DNA of 64,000 nt from Peribacillus frigoritolerans (lineage in GTDB: Bacteria; Bacillota; Bacilli; Bacillales; DSM-1321): NCBI RefSeq assembly GCF_030676415.1, contig NZ_JAUUTW010000013.1:62001-126000 (forward strand), in the 5' to 3' direction. Shown in pieces: positions 33,894-42,704 of the stretch. The notes beneath the pieces are model-generated. The model was not told the origin of the DNA. It ran no database searches and saw only the letters and a program-made list of their open reading frames with translations. The first letter of the stretch is position 1. Every line of letters starts with the position of its first letter. A program made the position numbers and the translations under genes.

Positions 33894-35867
33894 TTAAAGA
33901 TATTTATTGAACCATCCTTTGATTTCCTCAACATGTTGCAGGCGCATTTTTGGAGATCCGCTTCGGGATACTTCATGAGTTTCATCTGGGAATGAAACAA
34001 GTACCGCTTCTTTATTTTGACGTTTTAAAGCGACAAAAAATTGCTCGCTCTGTTCAATGGGACATCGAAAATCCTTTTCACCGTGAAGTAAAAGTAAAGG
34101 GGTATTCACATTGGAAACATATTTTAAAGGGGAGTGCTGCCATAATTTTTCAGCAGAGTTAACGATATCACCGCCTACTTCCCACTCTGTAAAATAATAG
34201 CCAATGTCGCTGACCCCATAAAAACTTAGCCAGTTACTAATGCAACGCTGAGTCACAGCGGCCTTGAAGCGGTTGGTATGTCCGATGATCCAATTTGTCA
34301 TGAACCCTCCATAACTTCCTCCGGATACCCCTAAATCTTCATGCTCTATAAAATCATACGTAGCTAAAACGTGATCAACTCCAGCCATTAAGTCCTTATA
34401 ATCCATGCCTCCATAATCGCCCCGGCAGGCATTTACGAAGTCTTGGCCATATCCTACACTCCCGCGCGGGTTAGTGAACAATACAGTATATCCTTCATTA
34501 GCCAAGGTCTGGAATTCATGAACATAGGTATTGGCATACATCATATGCGGACCGCCGTGGATTTCTAAAATGAGCGGATATTTTTGATTACCATTAAAAT
34601 CGGTCGGCCTCATGATCCAGCCGTGGATGGTAAGTCCATCAACAGATGGAAAAGTAATGGGTTCAGCCATGGACAAGTGTTTATCCTTCAAAAAATCCTC
34701 ATTAACAAAACTGATTTGTTCCTTATCGCCATTGGTAAGGTTATAAGCAAAGAGATCGCCGGGATGAACAGGTGTACTGATGGCCACGACAGCACGATGG
34801 CTTTCTGGATCTATAGTCAGGCCGTATATATGCTGCGGGTCAAGGATTGATGGATACATGGCTCCTTCGATCGAGCCATAATAAACTCCGGTATTTCCGT
34901 AATCACTTATTAAAAAGTAAAAACCTTGGCTATCGTTTGTCCATAAAATACCTGGGTCGACGGCTCCGATTTGGAAATCCCCAATTGCAGAATCTCCAAT
35001 TTGGACGTCCCATCCATCGGTCAAACACTGAGTCGTTTGATCGGAAATGGAATATAACCAGATTTTTGAAAAGGTGGCACCGGCAAATTCTTTATTATGG
35101 CCAATGAAAGATAGATATTCGCCATTTGGAGACCATTTCGGATCTCTAAAGAAACCTGTACCATCCGTTATCTTCTCTAAAGAATTCGTTTCAAGCTCCA
35201 TGATGAAAATATCGGAAAAAAGTTCATCATCACTTCTTTCTGCATCCCCGCTTATGAATGCAATATGCTGACCGTCTGGGGACCATGCATTCGGATTATG
35301 ATCAACATTGTTTTCCGTTAGCAATGTTGATTCTCCCTTGAAAATTTCCACTATGACCAGCTGCTGATATAACTGATCAAAATAGCCTCTCCCATCCCAT
35401 TTATACTTGATTCGGTCATACCTATGAATTTCCTTGGACAGATCATTTTCCTTAACCGTATTAAGGTTTTCGCCTTCCTTTAACCCGGTAGAAAGCAGCA
35501 ACTTGGTGGAACAAGGAGACCAAATAGGCTTGGTTACACCGTTAACGTAATGGGTCAACTGGCGAGCTTCCCCGCCAATGCTCCCAATAATGTGGACTTG
35601 TTTTTTACCTGATCTGTCTGATATAAAAGCGATATGCTTGCCGTCGGGGGACCAAGCTGGTGATGTATCACGATTATCCCCATACGTCCATTGCTTTGTT
35701 TCATTCGTAATCAGGCTGAACATAAACAGATTGGAAATGTATTTTTCCGTTTTTTCATCTATTCTGGTTTGGACATAAACCGCCATGCTGCCATCCGGTG
35801 ATAGCTTTGGATCGGTCACTGATTTCAAGTGAAATAAGTCTCTTGCTGTTATACCTATTTTGTTCAT
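33894..35867 (-). CDS. S9-family prolyl oligopeptidase-like peptidase
   Basis: This 657-residue serine peptidase has a beta-propeller part of repeated 'WSPDGxHIAFIS' blades (for example SPAWSPDGKHIAFISDRSG) and a C-terminal alpha/beta-hydrolase domain. Catalytic Ser lies in VSGGSYGGFM (around residue 515), Asp in LLLLHGEKDFRCP and His in FPDETHEVSRS. It cleaves short peptides after Ala, Pro or acyl groups, probably in the cytosol, as no signal peptide is seen. The start ATG at 35867 has AAAGG 9 nt upstream; a further ATG at 35891 has none. It resembles YuxL. Confidence 0.9.
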   Translation of the reverse strand: MNKIGITARDLFHLKSVTDPKLSPDGSMAVYVQTRIDEKTEKYISNLFMFSLITNETKQWTYGDNRDTSPAWSPDGKHIAFISDRSGKKQVHIIGSIGGEARQLTHYVNGVTKPIWSPCSTKLLLSTGLKEGENLNTVKENDLSKEIHRYDRIKYKWDGRGYFDQLYQQLVIVEIFKGESTLLTENNVDHNPNAWSPDGQHIAFISGDAERSDDELFSDIFIMELETNSLEKITDGTGFFRDPKWSPNGEYLSFIGHNKEFAGATFSKIWLYSISDQTTQCLTDGWDVQIGDSAIGDFQIGAVDPGILWTNDSQGFYFLISDYGNTGVYYGSIEGAMYPSILDPQHIYGLTIDPESHRAVVAISTPVHPGDLFAYNLTNGDKEQISFVNEDFLKDKHLSMAEPITFPSVDGLTIHGWIMRPTDFNGNQKYPLILEIHGGPHMMYANTYVHEFQTLANEGYTVLFTNPRGSVGYGQDFVNACRGDYGGMDYKDLMAGVDHVLATYDFIEHEDLGVSGGSYGGFMTNWIIGHTNRFKAAVTQRCISNWLSFYGVSDIGYYFTEWEVGGDIVNSAEKLWQHSPLKYVSNVNTPLLLLHGEKDFRCPIEQSEQFFVALKRQNKEAVLVSFPDETHEVSRSGSPKMRLQHVEEIKGWFNKYL

Positions 35868-36037
35868 CCTTTTCACCCTTTCATTTCTCATAGTTATGTA
35901 TTTCGCTAAAGAGAAATATAAATCCTTTAGTAAATGGTAAACACGAGAGGTTTATTTATCAAGAACGAAAGAAATGAAAAAAATCCGGCCTTTTCATCAG
36001 GTCGGATTATCAGGCTATATAGGCAAATAACTTACAA

Positions 36038-36358
36038 TTACTTATGCATGTGTGGTGTATGTGGGCGGTGCGGCGGTACTTGGAAATTATGTTCTTCCAT
36101 CATTTTATAATGTTTTTCAAAATGTGAAACCATTTTATCGGCTTCTTCTTTCGAAAGCGCGCCATACTCTACATATTTTTCAATCAATATCTTTTTGTCA
36201 GCGAGTATCTGCTTTTGGATCTTAGCGATTTCCGATTTTTGAGCATCAGTGAATTGCACACTTTCCGTTTTTTCTTTATTTTCCTGTGCAGCCGGATGAT
36301 TAAGGTTGACTAAGAATAGGGAACAAGCTGTTAAACAGATGACTAAAAACTTTTTCAT
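36038..36358 (-). CDS. YckD-like secreted protein (DUF2680)
   Basis: This 106-residue protein has a signal peptide (MKKFLVICLTACSLFLVNLN) and the DUF2680 core QFTDAQKSEIAKIQKQILADKKI with YVEYGALSKEEADKMVSHFE. The C-terminus is rich in Pro and His (PPHRPHTPHMHK), which may bind metal. GAAGGAG precedes the ATG. It belongs with YckD of B. subtilis, a small exported protein of unknown role. Confidence 0.8.
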   Translation of the reverse strand: MKKFLVICLTACSLFLVNLNHPAAQENKEKTESVQFTDAQKSEIAKIQKQILADKKILIEKYVEYGALSKEEADKMVSHFEKHYKMMEEHNFQVPPHRPHTPHMHK

Positions 36359-36630
36359 GAATGAACGACTCCTTCTTCTTGAATTTTACTGCCTTATGAA
36401 GAACTGGTGAACCTTCAGTACCTGAAAGTCTCTTCCTTATGGTGAATGTTTTTCAATATGGAAGATTCCTTATTTCTTTATTATCATTTACAGCATTTAC
36501 AGTTTTATGTAAAGAAATTAGGTAAGGGTTTGTTACAAAAAGATATGGGTATTTTAAATGTAAGCAGAAAATTTTGTTGTAACTTCTTATTAAAAAAATC
36601 CTTTTAAGAAGGGAAGAAAGGGGGATTATC

Positions 36631-36777
36631 ATGATTTGGACAATTATTGGTGTAATAATATTATTATGGATTCTTGGGTTAGTCTTTAAAGTGGCTGCAG
36701 GCTTTATACATATTTTGCTTATTATCGCGGTCATTCTCATTTTGGTTAAAGTTTTTAAGGGAAGGAATCGAATGTAG
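36631..36777 (+). CDS. lmo0937-family small membrane protein
   Basis: This is a 48-residue protein of one or two membrane helices (MIWTIIGVIILLWILGLVFK..., then a second hydrophobic run and KGRNRM). The ATG has GGGGGA 7 nt upstream. The length and pattern agree with the lmo0937 family, known from Listeria and Bacillus and often induced by envelope or general stress. The function is unknown. It is divergent from the YckD-like gene. Confidence 0.7.
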   Translation: MIWTIIGVIILLWILGLVFKVAAGFIHILLIIAVILILVKVFKGRNRM

Positions 36778-36823
36778 ACGTGTATCGAAGGCTAACGTTG
36801 AAAAGTTTTGTAATTAACAATGT

Positions 36824-36857
36824 AAAAGGCGGCCTGGTGGACAGGTCGCCTTTTAAT
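36824..36857. terminator. Terminator between convergent genes
   Basis: AAAAGGCG(G)CCTG / (C)AGGTCGCCTTTT arms. Confidence 0.6.
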
Positions 36858-36871
36858 CTTCCATCAGGTTG

Positions 36872-37789
36872 TCAATCATAAGGAAGTGGCTGTCCTAACA
36901 GCCTCTTATGAATCCATATCGCTGCTTGGGTACCATCCCCCATCGAAATGGTGACTTGTTCGGAATGGGCAACGAGGTCACCGCCTGCCCAGACTCCTTT
37001 AATATTCGTTTCTTTAGTCCGGGGATGAATCACGACATGATTGTTTTCATTGACTTGTACACCTAATTGTAAGGCTAGGTCATTATTAAGTTTGTTCCCT
37101 TTAAATGCCGTGAATGCCTTTTCAGCTTCGATTATTTTACCGGAGACTAACTGTATGGCTGTTAACTGCTGGTTGGCATCAACATGAACCTCACAAACTT
37201 CCTCTTCGAATACAGGAATCTGATTTTCCTTTAACTTTTCCTTATACTCGTCATCAATTTTTGATTTCAAATGATTTACGTAAATGATATCTTTTGACCA
37301 ATATAATAGAGTAAGCGCCATCCCTGCACCAGCATTTCCGCCTCCAAGGACAACGGTTTGCTTATCCATGATCTCATACCCATCACAGTCGGGGCATATA
37401 TATGTAGACGTCCCAAGAGTTGGATAGATGTTTTTGATTGGAGGAATGTTATCGGTAATGCCGGTACCAAGAAAAATCATTTTTGCTTGATATTCCCTGT
37501 CATTTTTTGTTTGGATAAAAAAATTGCCCTGCTTTTTTTCAAGAGATGTCACTGTATCATCCAAGAATTCGACACCGAATTTTTCAGCGTGCTGTCTGCC
37601 AAGGGTCCTTAATTGTTTGCCGCTTACCCCATCCGGCCATCCAAGAATGTTATGGTAATCCTTGGCAATGGAAGAGCGGCCTTGGGCAGAATCAATGACG
37701 ATAATATCATGTTTATATCTTCCGAGCTGGATGGCTGCCTGAATACCGGCTATACCTCCACCAATAATAATGCAATCTGCTTGTTTCAT
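36872..37789 (-). CDS. Thioredoxin-reductase-like FAD/NAD(P) oxidoreductase
   Basis: This is a 305-residue flavoprotein of the thioredoxin reductase fold. An FAD-binding CIIIGGGIAGIQAAIQLGR lies at the N-terminus, a CPDCDGYE site with two Cys between the domains, an NAD(P) GGGNAGAG motif (VVLGGGNAGAGMA) and the FAD-binding end VWAGGDLVAHSEQVTISMGD. The CxxC motif agrees with reductase function, but no thioredoxin-type partner lies nearby. The ATG at 37789 follows GGCGGTGA. It lies downstream of the HxlR-type regulator on the same strand, behind a terminator. Confidence 0.88.
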   Translation of the reverse strand: MKQADCIIIGGGIAGIQAAIQLGRYKHDIIVIDSAQGRSSIAKDYHNILGWPDGVSGKQLRTLGRQHAEKFGVEFLDDTVTSLEKKQGNFFIQTKNDREYQAKMIFLGTGITDNIPPIKNIYPTLGTSTYICPDCDGYEIMDKQTVVLGGGNAGAGMALTLLYWSKDIIYVNHLKSKIDDEYKEKLKENQIPVFEEEVCEVHVDANQQLTAIQLVSGKIIEAEKAFTAFKGNKLNNDLALQLGVQVNENNHVVIHPRTKETNIKGVWAGGDLVAHSEQVTISMGDGTQAAIWIHKRLLGQPLPYD

Positions 37790-37874
37790 GAATTCACCGC
37801 CCATAAAATTGGAATAAACCTAGTGTTATTCTATCTGTAAAAAATATACCACTAGTCGCTGGCGCTTAAACAAA

Positions 37875-37914
37875 AAAGGAGGAAGTCCGCAGCTGGCAGA
37901 CCTTCCTCCCTTTC
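37875..37914 (-). terminator. Terminator of the HxlR-family gene
   Basis: GGGAGGAAGGTCTGC / GCGGACTTCCTCC hairpin followed on the minus strand by TTTTTTG. Confidence 0.65.
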
Positions 37915-37927
37915 TTTAATGCCAATA

Positions 37928-38251
37928 TCATTGATTCTGTATTGGTTCGAGCCATTCTTGTGCCCAATTTTGAATTTCTTTCATTACTGGTGCAAGTGCC
38001 TTGCCTTTTTCAGTTAAAGAATATTCAATCCTGACCGGTGTCTCTGGATATACGTCCCTTTTAACAATACCTTCAATTTCCAAGTCCTTTAAACGTTCAG
38101 AAAGAATCCTGCCGCTTATCGGGAATGCAGATTCAATATTACAAAACCGTTGAGGGCCATTAAGTAATTGATTGACAATCAATCCAGTCCAGCGTTTACT
38201 CAAGATTTGCATTCCTTTTTCAAATCGTGGACAAAGTGTCGTATTATTCAT
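37928..38251 (-). CDS. HxlR-family transcriptional regulator
   Basis: This 107-residue winged-helix protein has the HxlR core CPRFEKGMQILSKRWTGLIV, a following helix-turn-helix LSERLKDLEIEGIVKRDVYP and the wing VRIEYSLTEKGKAL. A single Cys at the N-terminus (TTLCPRF) is in the position that senses quinone or electrophile stress in YodB-type members. A start at 38251 (GAGGTG 5 nt upstream) is preferred to an ATG one codon before. It is divergent from nos and upstream of the flavoprotein gene; both may be targets. Confidence 0.85.
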   Translation of the reverse strand: MNNTTLCPRFEKGMQILSKRWTGLIVNQLLNGPQRFCNIESAFPISGRILSERLKDLEIEGIVKRDVYPETPVRIEYSLTEKGKALAPVMKEIQNWAQEWLEPIQNQ

Positions 38252-38400
38252 CATATCACCTCATTATTATTATATTATAATGCATTTACCTTATATGTAA
38301 CAACTTTACCGATAATTATTTAGTTACTAGAGATGTTATAGTATAAGAAATTTATGAACTTACTTTAAGTATCATGAAAAGTATTCCGCCTTGGAATTGC

Positions 38401-38434
38401 CACATTTTTTAAAAAATGCGCTTTAAAAAATGTG
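38401..38434. repeat. Perfect 13-bp inverted repeat before nos
   Basis: CACATTTTTTAAA (38401-38413), 8-nt loop, TTTAAAAAATGTG (38422-38434). It lies 80 nt before the nos start. It may be an operator or a leader hairpin. Confidence 0.5.
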
Positions 38435-38513
38435 TTCTTTAGAGATACCATGAAAAATATGTTATTTTAATATTGAAGTCAAAGTTTTGCAAATGGAAGG
38501 ATCCGTGGGAAAG

Positions 38514-39593
38514 ATGAGTGATTTACTGCAAGAGGCCGTATCCTTTATCAGGACAAGTTATCCGGAATTATTGAAAACGGAAGAGGACATAAATGTAAGG
38601 ATCGAACAAATTAAAAAGGAAATAAATGAAACAGACAGATATGAACATACATATGAAGAATTGGTTTTTGGTGCTAAATTAGCTTGGCGTAATAGCAATC
38701 GTTGCATTGGGCGCTTTTTTTGGGAATCGTTGAGGGTGATTGATAAAAGGATGATTCAAAGCGAAGAAGAAATTGTATCGGCTCTCTTTGAGCATATCGA
38801 ATATGCTACGAATAATGGGAGCATCAGACCTGTGATTACAATTTTCAAACAGAAAGATCATGATCGAAAAGTGGATATTTGGAATCATCAGCTTATTCGA
38901 TATGCAGGATATGAGACGGAGCATGGTGTAATCGGCGATTCCAGTTCAATAGAATTCACCAAGCAATGTATGGCATTAGGATGGGAAGGGAAATTCGGAC
39001 CTTTCGATATTTTACCCCTTGTAGTCCAATTGGACGGAAAAACCCCTGGTTTTCATGATATACCTGAAAGCCTCGTTAAAGAAGTTCAAATTACCCACCC
39101 TGTACTGACATGGTTCAAAGATCTTCAAATCAAATGGTATGCAGTTCCAATCATATCTGGCATGAGGCTGGAAATTGGCGGTATTACTTATTCAGCTGCC
39201 CCATTTAATGGGTGGTACATGGGAACGGAAATCGGTGCCAGGAACCTTGCTGATGAAGAACGCTACAATATGCTGCCGGCAATCGGGGAGAGGATGGGCT
39301 TGGATATTAAACGTGATTCGAGCTTATGGAAAGATCGAGCCCTTATCGAACTGAATGAAGCAGTCCTTCATTCGTTTAAAAAACACGGAGTCAGCATTGT
39401 TGATCACCATACAGCAGCTAAACAATTCAAGAAATTCGAAGAAAAAGAAGCCTCTTGTGACCGAAAAGTTACGGGGGACTGGACTTGGTTAATTCCACCG
39501 GTGTCTCCAGCCACGACACACGTTTTTCATCAGTCATACAACAATGAAATAATGAAACCTAATTTCTTTTATCAAATTCCTCCATATAAATAA
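38514..39593 (+). CDS. nos: Bacterial nitric oxide synthase oxygenase
   Basis: This 359-residue protein matches bacterial nitric oxide synthase oxygenase: [17 protein letters not shown] with the haem-ligating Cys (near residue 64), the arginine-binding region [20 protein letters not shown], and [14 protein letters not shown] for pterin binding. The C-terminus [20 protein letters not shown] is highly conserved. It makes nitric oxide from arginine with a separate reductase. The start ATG 38514 lacks an ideal site; GTG 38505 with GGAAGG upstream is an alternative. The divergent HxlR-type gene and an intergenic hairpin may control it. Confidence 0.95.
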   Translation: MSDLLQEAVSFIRTSYPELLKTEEDINVRIEQIKKEINETDRYEHTYEELVFGAKLAWRNSNRCIGRFFWESLRVIDKRMIQSEEEIVSALFEHIEYATNNGSIRPVITIFKQKDHDRKVDIWNHQLIRYAGYETEHGVIGDSSSIEFTKQCMALGWEGKFGPFDILPLVVQLDGKTPGFHDIPESLVKEVQITHPVLTWFKDLQIKWYAVPIISGMRLEIGGITYSAAPFNGWYMGTEIGARNLADEERYNMLPAIGERMGLDIKRDSSLWKDRALIELNEAVLHSFKKHGVSIVDHHTAAKQFKKFEEKEASCDRKVTGDWTWLIPPVSPATTHVFHQSYNNEIMKPNFFYQIPPYK

Positions 39594-39654
39594 AGGTTTA
39601 CTTTAACTGGCGTTGGGTATATATATAGCAAGCCAATAAATAAGGGGGAAGGTA

Positions 39655-39927
39655 ATGATGGCATTAGGTAGAAACGTGGTATTACTGGGAGTCGGAGTTG
39701 CCGGAGTCTCATTTTTATCGAATAAAACGAACAGAGGAAAAATGAAGGACATATGGTCCAAAGCAAAAGCGAGAACAGAAGGCTTTTGGAATAGGACGGC
39801 TTCAGAGCTGAATCCTGTAATTGAAAAGGCAGGTCACCCTGACCCATATGATCATGAGGACAATAAAATGGTAGATGAAGGCGCCATGTATGGTGTTCAC
39901 TATTATAATAATGCTAAGCATGGATAA
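39655..39927 (+). CDS. Small hypothetical protein with N-terminal hydrophobic helix
   Basis: This 90-residue protein starts with a short hydrophobic helix (GRNVVLLGVGVAGVSFLS). A Lys/Arg-rich middle (NKTNRGKMKDIWSKAKART) and an acidic, Asp/His-rich end (GHPDPYDHEDNKMVDEG) follow. AAGGGGGAAGG lies just before the ATG pair at 39655/39658. The helix is weakly YtxH-like but lacks the rest. No family recognised. Ended by a hairpin terminator. Confidence 0.6.
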   Translation: MMALGRNVVLLGVGVAGVSFLSNKTNRGKMKDIWSKAKARTEGFWNRTASELNPVIEKAGHPDPYDHEDNKMVDEGAMYGVHYYNNAKHG

Positions 39928-39941
39928 AGTAATCAGACTCG

Positions 39942-39967
39942 CTTGGGGATACCCAGGCGTTTTTTTG
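39942..39967 (+). terminator. Terminator
   Basis: CGCTTGGG / CCCAGGCG hairpin and seven T. Confidence 0.75.
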
Positions 39968-40105
39968 TGGTCGTTTTCATTATCTTTCTAAAAGTGAAAA
40001 TCAGATAATTACGAATTCTAAACAGGGAATCAATGTATTAAATTCTTTATTGTGCTTTAAAAGAATAAGGATTAAGATTAAAGAATCGAAAGGAAGTGGA
40101 TACGA

Positions 40106-40216
40106 GTGAGCAGCAGTTCTTATGATCCTGAACCCAGAAAGCAAGAGGAAGCCAATATGATGCTAGAAGTCGAGACTGTTATTCTCCCTGAGTATCTGCT
40201 CGAAGAAGGTAAATAA
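40106..40216 (+). CDS. Small acidic peptide upstream of corA
   Basis: The GTG at 40106 has AAGGAAGTGG at about 10 nt. The 36-residue peptide starts VSSSSYDPEPRKQEEANMML and ends with YLLEEGK, acidic and without a membrane helix. It ends 30 nt before corA, so it may be co-transcribed or a leader peptide. Not recognised. Confidence 0.4.
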   Translation: MSSSSYDPEPRKQEEANMMLEVETVILPEYLLEEGK

Positions 40217-40246
40217 GGCTTTCTCTATAGAAGAGGAGGTCAAGAA

Positions 40247-41185
40247 ATGATTGAAATCTACAAGACGGATGAAAACCGTCACCTTAACAATGTCGAGGAT
40301 ATGACAAAAGGTTCCTGGGTGAACATTGTCGCGCCCACAGAAGCTGAAATAGATTATATATGCACAACTTTGAAGTTACCGATCAATTTCATGAAAGATC
40401 CACTGGATGATGAGGAGAGGCCTCGAATCGAAAAAGAGGAAGATAATGTTTTAATTATTGTCGACTTCCCATATTTGACCAGGGACGAAGCCGACTTACC
40501 GATCTTTGAAACGATTCCCATAGGCATGATCTTTACCAAAGACTGTTTCATTACTGTATCATTAAAAGAAACACCGATATTGGCTAATTTTAAAAACAAT
40601 AAGATCAAAGGATTTTTCACCAACAAGAAAACAAGGTTTGCTTTACAATTATTATTTGAGATTTCATCCTATTATTTACGTTACCTGAAACAGATTAACA
40701 AGATGACTAATGAAGCGGAACGTGAATTGCATCAGTCCATGAAAAATAAAGAATTATACACTTTCCTTGCTTTGGAAAAAAGCCTGGTTTATTTTACGAC
40801 ATCATTGAAATCCAATCGCGTAGTACTGGATAAGATCCTCCGTTTTAATTATTTAAAAATGTACGAAGAAGATAAAGAATTGCTTGAGGATGTAATCATC
40901 GAAAATGCTCAGGCAATCGAAATGGCAGAAGTGTATCTATCCATTCTTAGCGGTATGATGGATGCATTCGCTTCGATCATTTCCAATAATGTCAATAATG
41001 CCATGAAGTTTCTAACCTCAGTGACCATTATTTTAACGCTGCCGACGATGGTGGCAAGTTTTTACGGAATGAATGTGGAATTGCCATTTGAACATAATCG
41101 GTTTGCTTTCATTTTTACATTATTAATTGCCATCACTTTGGCTGGGACGACGGCATTCATTTTTTGGAAGAAAAAATATTTTTAA
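40247..41185 (+). CDS. CorA-family magnesium/divalent cation channel
   Basis: This 312-residue channel has a soluble N-terminal domain of about 240 residues and two C-terminal helices with the YGMN signature between them (SFYGMNVELPFEHN). Such channels form pentamers that let Mg2+ or Co2+ in. The end FWKKKYF is the usual basic tail. AGAGGAGG precedes the ATG. No M-box riboswitch is visible upstream. Confidence 0.9.
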   Translation: MIEIYKTDENRHLNNVEDMTKGSWVNIVAPTEAEIDYICTTLKLPINFMKDPLDDEERPRIEKEEDNVLIIVDFPYLTRDEADLPIFETIPIGMIFTKDCFITVSLKETPILANFKNNKIKGFFTNKKTRFALQLLFEISSYYLRYLKQINKMTNEAERELHQSMKNKELYTFLALEKSLVYFTTSLKSNRVVLDKILRFNYLKMYEEDKELLEDVIIENAQAIEMAEVYLSILSGMMDAFASIISNNVNNAMKFLTSVTIILTLPTMVASFYGMNVELPFEHNRFAFIFTLLIAITLAGTTAFIFWKKKYF

Positions 41186-41211
41186 ATTAACCGGCTTATT
41201 AAGCCAGTTTT

Positions 41212-41261
41212 AGACTGTAGACAAACTCGATGAAAATCGAGTTTGTCTACAGTCTTTTTTG
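41212..41261 (+). terminator. Perfect 20-bp terminator stem after corA
   Basis: AGACTGTAGACAAACTCGAT (41212-41231), GAAA loop, and its exact reverse complement to 41255, then T-run. The same stem sequence, in decayed form, closes the subfamily B repeats. Confidence 0.85.
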
Positions 41262-41275
41262 CTTGTACAAATTTG

Positions 41276-41408
41276 GACGTTGATTTCCACTTCAGGCACT
41301 CGCTTTCCGCGGCGGTCCGGGAGCCACCTCGGCGCACTTGCGCCTGTGGGGTCTCCCTTGGACTCGCTATTCCCGCAGGAGTCTTCGCACCTTCCGTTCC
41401 AATCAACT
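41276..41408. repeat. GC-rich intergenic repeat, subfamily A, copy 2
   Basis: GACGTTGATTTCCACTTCAG, CACTCGCTTTCCGCGGCGG, TGCGCCTGTGGGGTCTCCC, TTCCCGCAGGAGTC and a CCTTCCGTTCCAATCAACT end. It adjoins the corA terminator stem, and a transposase fragment follows 79 nt later. Confidence 0.8.
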
Positions 41409-41486
41409 ATGTTTAAAAATTTAGATAGAACTCCTTTTGCCTACAGTCTTTTTTGTTTTAAAATAGAACGATTAAAACTTGAGGTG

Positions 41487-41598
41487 ATGAGGATGCTTTC
41501 GAAACATCATTCTATTCAGCGAGATCAACTTGAAATGATTACTTTAGAGCAACTGGTGCCGGCGAACCATTTGGTTCGTAAAATTGAGGCTGCCAAGC
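41487..41598 (+). pseudogene. N-terminal fragment of an IS1182-family transposase
   Basis: MRMLSKHHSIQRDQLEMITL... up to ...LVPANHLVRKIEAA is the conserved opening of IS1182-type transposases, with a GAGGTGATGAGG site. It stops being similar at about 41598, where the convergent small gene begins on the other strand. No inverted repeats or 3' part are present, so this is a scar. Confidence 0.75.
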
Positions 41599-41608
41599 CG
41601 GTTTTATC

Positions 41609-41800
41609 TTACTCCTCAAAAAAATCAGCAAATCCTTCACTGTTAATCCGATCGGTATATGGGTTCTCATCCTTTACATTCTTTGCATCCAAATTTGTTT
41701 TAATCACTAAACGTGGACTCTGTGATGCTTCTCGGATGATACGGTCGTTCAACTCTTTGAAATCCGGTATATTCTTATTGCCGGGTTTGTTTGGTTCCAA
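41609..41800 (-). CDS. Small hypothetical protein
   Basis: This is a 63-residue protein with a TTG start at 41800, chosen because GGAGGTGG sits 5 nt before it. It begins LEPNKPGNKNIPDFKELNDR, continues IIREASQSPRLVIKTNLDAK and ends with an acidic EGFADFFEE tail. It has no membrane helix. Not recognised; it lies against the transposase fragment, so its 3' end may have been altered by that insertion. Confidence 0.5.
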   Translation of the reverse strand: MEPNKPGNKNIPDFKELNDRIIREASQSPRLVIKTNLDAKNVKDENPYTDRINSEGFADFFEE

Positions 41801-41898
41801 TAAAACCACCTCCATTTCTATCTTTGCAATAAATCATGGGGTGTATTCATGAATATTCTTAGGTTTGGGAAGGATAAAGGACTGAGGAGGAGATCATG

Positions 41899-42060
41899 AT
41901 GACCAAATGGAACGAGCAAGCAGCTCCCAATAATAATTTAAGGGCAAGTGATTTAAACCCAGATGGAGCCGATAAAGTAAAAATGGATTCAAAAATAATT
42001 GATGGAGATCAATTGAATGATCTAAAGATTCAAAGGGAAATCAGAAAGCAAAATATATAA
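41899..42060 (+). CDS. Small Asn/Asp-rich hypothetical protein
   Basis: This is a 53-residue protein (MTKWNEQAAPNNNLRASDLN..., ending KIQREIRKQNI). The ATG at 41899 has GAGGAGG 8 nt before it; an ATG one codon earlier is less well spaced. It is polar, with no membrane helix. Small Asn-rich proteins of this kind are common in Bacillus spores, but no family can be named. A strong terminator follows. Confidence 0.6.
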   Translation: MTKWNEQAAPNNNLRASDLNPDGADKVKMDSKIIDGDQLNDLKIQREIRKQNI

Positions 42061-42099
42061 GAGAATTCCCTGATCGTCGAAGTAAAGAGGATCATGCAG

Positions 42100-42137
42100 A
42101 GGAAAACGCTTGGCGGTTAAACCAAGCGTTTTTTTGT
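42100..42137 (+). terminator. Terminator
   Basis: AAACGCTTGG / CCAAGCGTTT hairpin and seven T. Confidence 0.75.
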
Positions 42138-42168
42138 GTATTCCATGGTGGTATAGGATTCTCTTTTA

Positions 42169-42303
42169 TCATGTACGCTTTTGCTTTTTAAGAGAAGAGG
42201 GTTGAGTGAAGGACCCGGTTTCTTTCGTAGTGGTACCTTGCCCCTCTACCTGAGAAGAACCTAAACGAGTTTGTGAAGCATCTTTCTTGTTTTTTCCATT
42301 CAT
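42169..42303 (-). CDS. YuzL-like small basic protein
   Basis: This is a 44-residue basic, Gly/Ser/Thr-rich protein (MNGKNKKDASQTRLGSSQVE..., ending LKKQKRT). I start at the ATG at 42303 with GAGGTG 6 nt upstream; a longer frame from 42360 has no site. The middle 'GLGSSQVEGQGTTTxETG'-like pattern resembles the YuzL family of small Bacillus proteins. Function unknown. Head-to-head with ykuS. Confidence 0.5.
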   Translation of the reverse strand: MNGKNKKDASQTRLGSSQVEGQGTTTKETGSFTQPSSLKKQKRT

Positions 42304-42401
42304 GTTTATCACCTCGATATTACTTTCCCTATTTCCTTTGCATCCTATACATATATTCAAGGTGAAAAGGACAGGTTAGAAGGTAGAGGAGGTGTGTGTT
42401 G

Positions 42402-42653
42402 ATGTCAAAAATCGGTGTTGAAGAATCATTAACGAATATTCAGGAAGCACTTCGTGATAAAGGTTTTGATGTTGTGGAGATTAAACAAGAAGCTGACGCA
42501 AAAAACGTGGATTGTTGTGTAGTAACAGGTTTGGACAGTAATGTGATGGGTATAAGCGATACTTCATTAAAAGCGTCTATCATTGAGGCAAATGGTTTAA
42601 CGGCTGATGAAGTGTGCCGCGAAGTTGAAAATAAAGTGAACGCCATTCAATAA
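42402..42653 (+). CDS. ykuS: YkuS-like protein (UPF0180)
   Basis: This 83-residue protein starts MSKIGVEESLTNIQEALRDK and contains the family signature VDCCVVTGLDSNVMGISDTS, followed by a helix GLTADEVCREVENKV. It is of the UPF0180 family, YkuS in B. subtilis, with no known function. AGAGGAGGTG is 7 nt before the ATG. Confidence 0.88.
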   Translation: MSKIGVEESLTNIQEALRDKGFDVVEIKQEADAKNVDCCVVTGLDSNVMGISDTSLKASIIEANGLTADEVCREVENKVNAIQ

Positions 42654-42657
42654 TTCA

Positions 42658-42694
42658 AAAAGTGCCTAAACCGATATAGGGTTAGGCACTTTTT
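42658..42694. terminator. Bidirectional terminator between ykuS and the OsmC gene
   Basis: AAAAGTGCCTAAACC / GGTTAGGCACTTTT arms with flanking A- and T-runs. Confidence 0.75.
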
Positions 42695-42704
42695 CTGTTC
42701 AAGG

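Noticed and set aside
39928..40246. M-box Mg2+ riboswitch before corA
   Set aside because: The space holds only a terminator and a small frame; the M-box core motifs are absent.
41259..41852. Long plus frame running through repeat A2 and the transposase start
   Set aside because: It joins repeat, IS1182 fragment and the antisense of a real small gene; only the transposase opening is meaningful.
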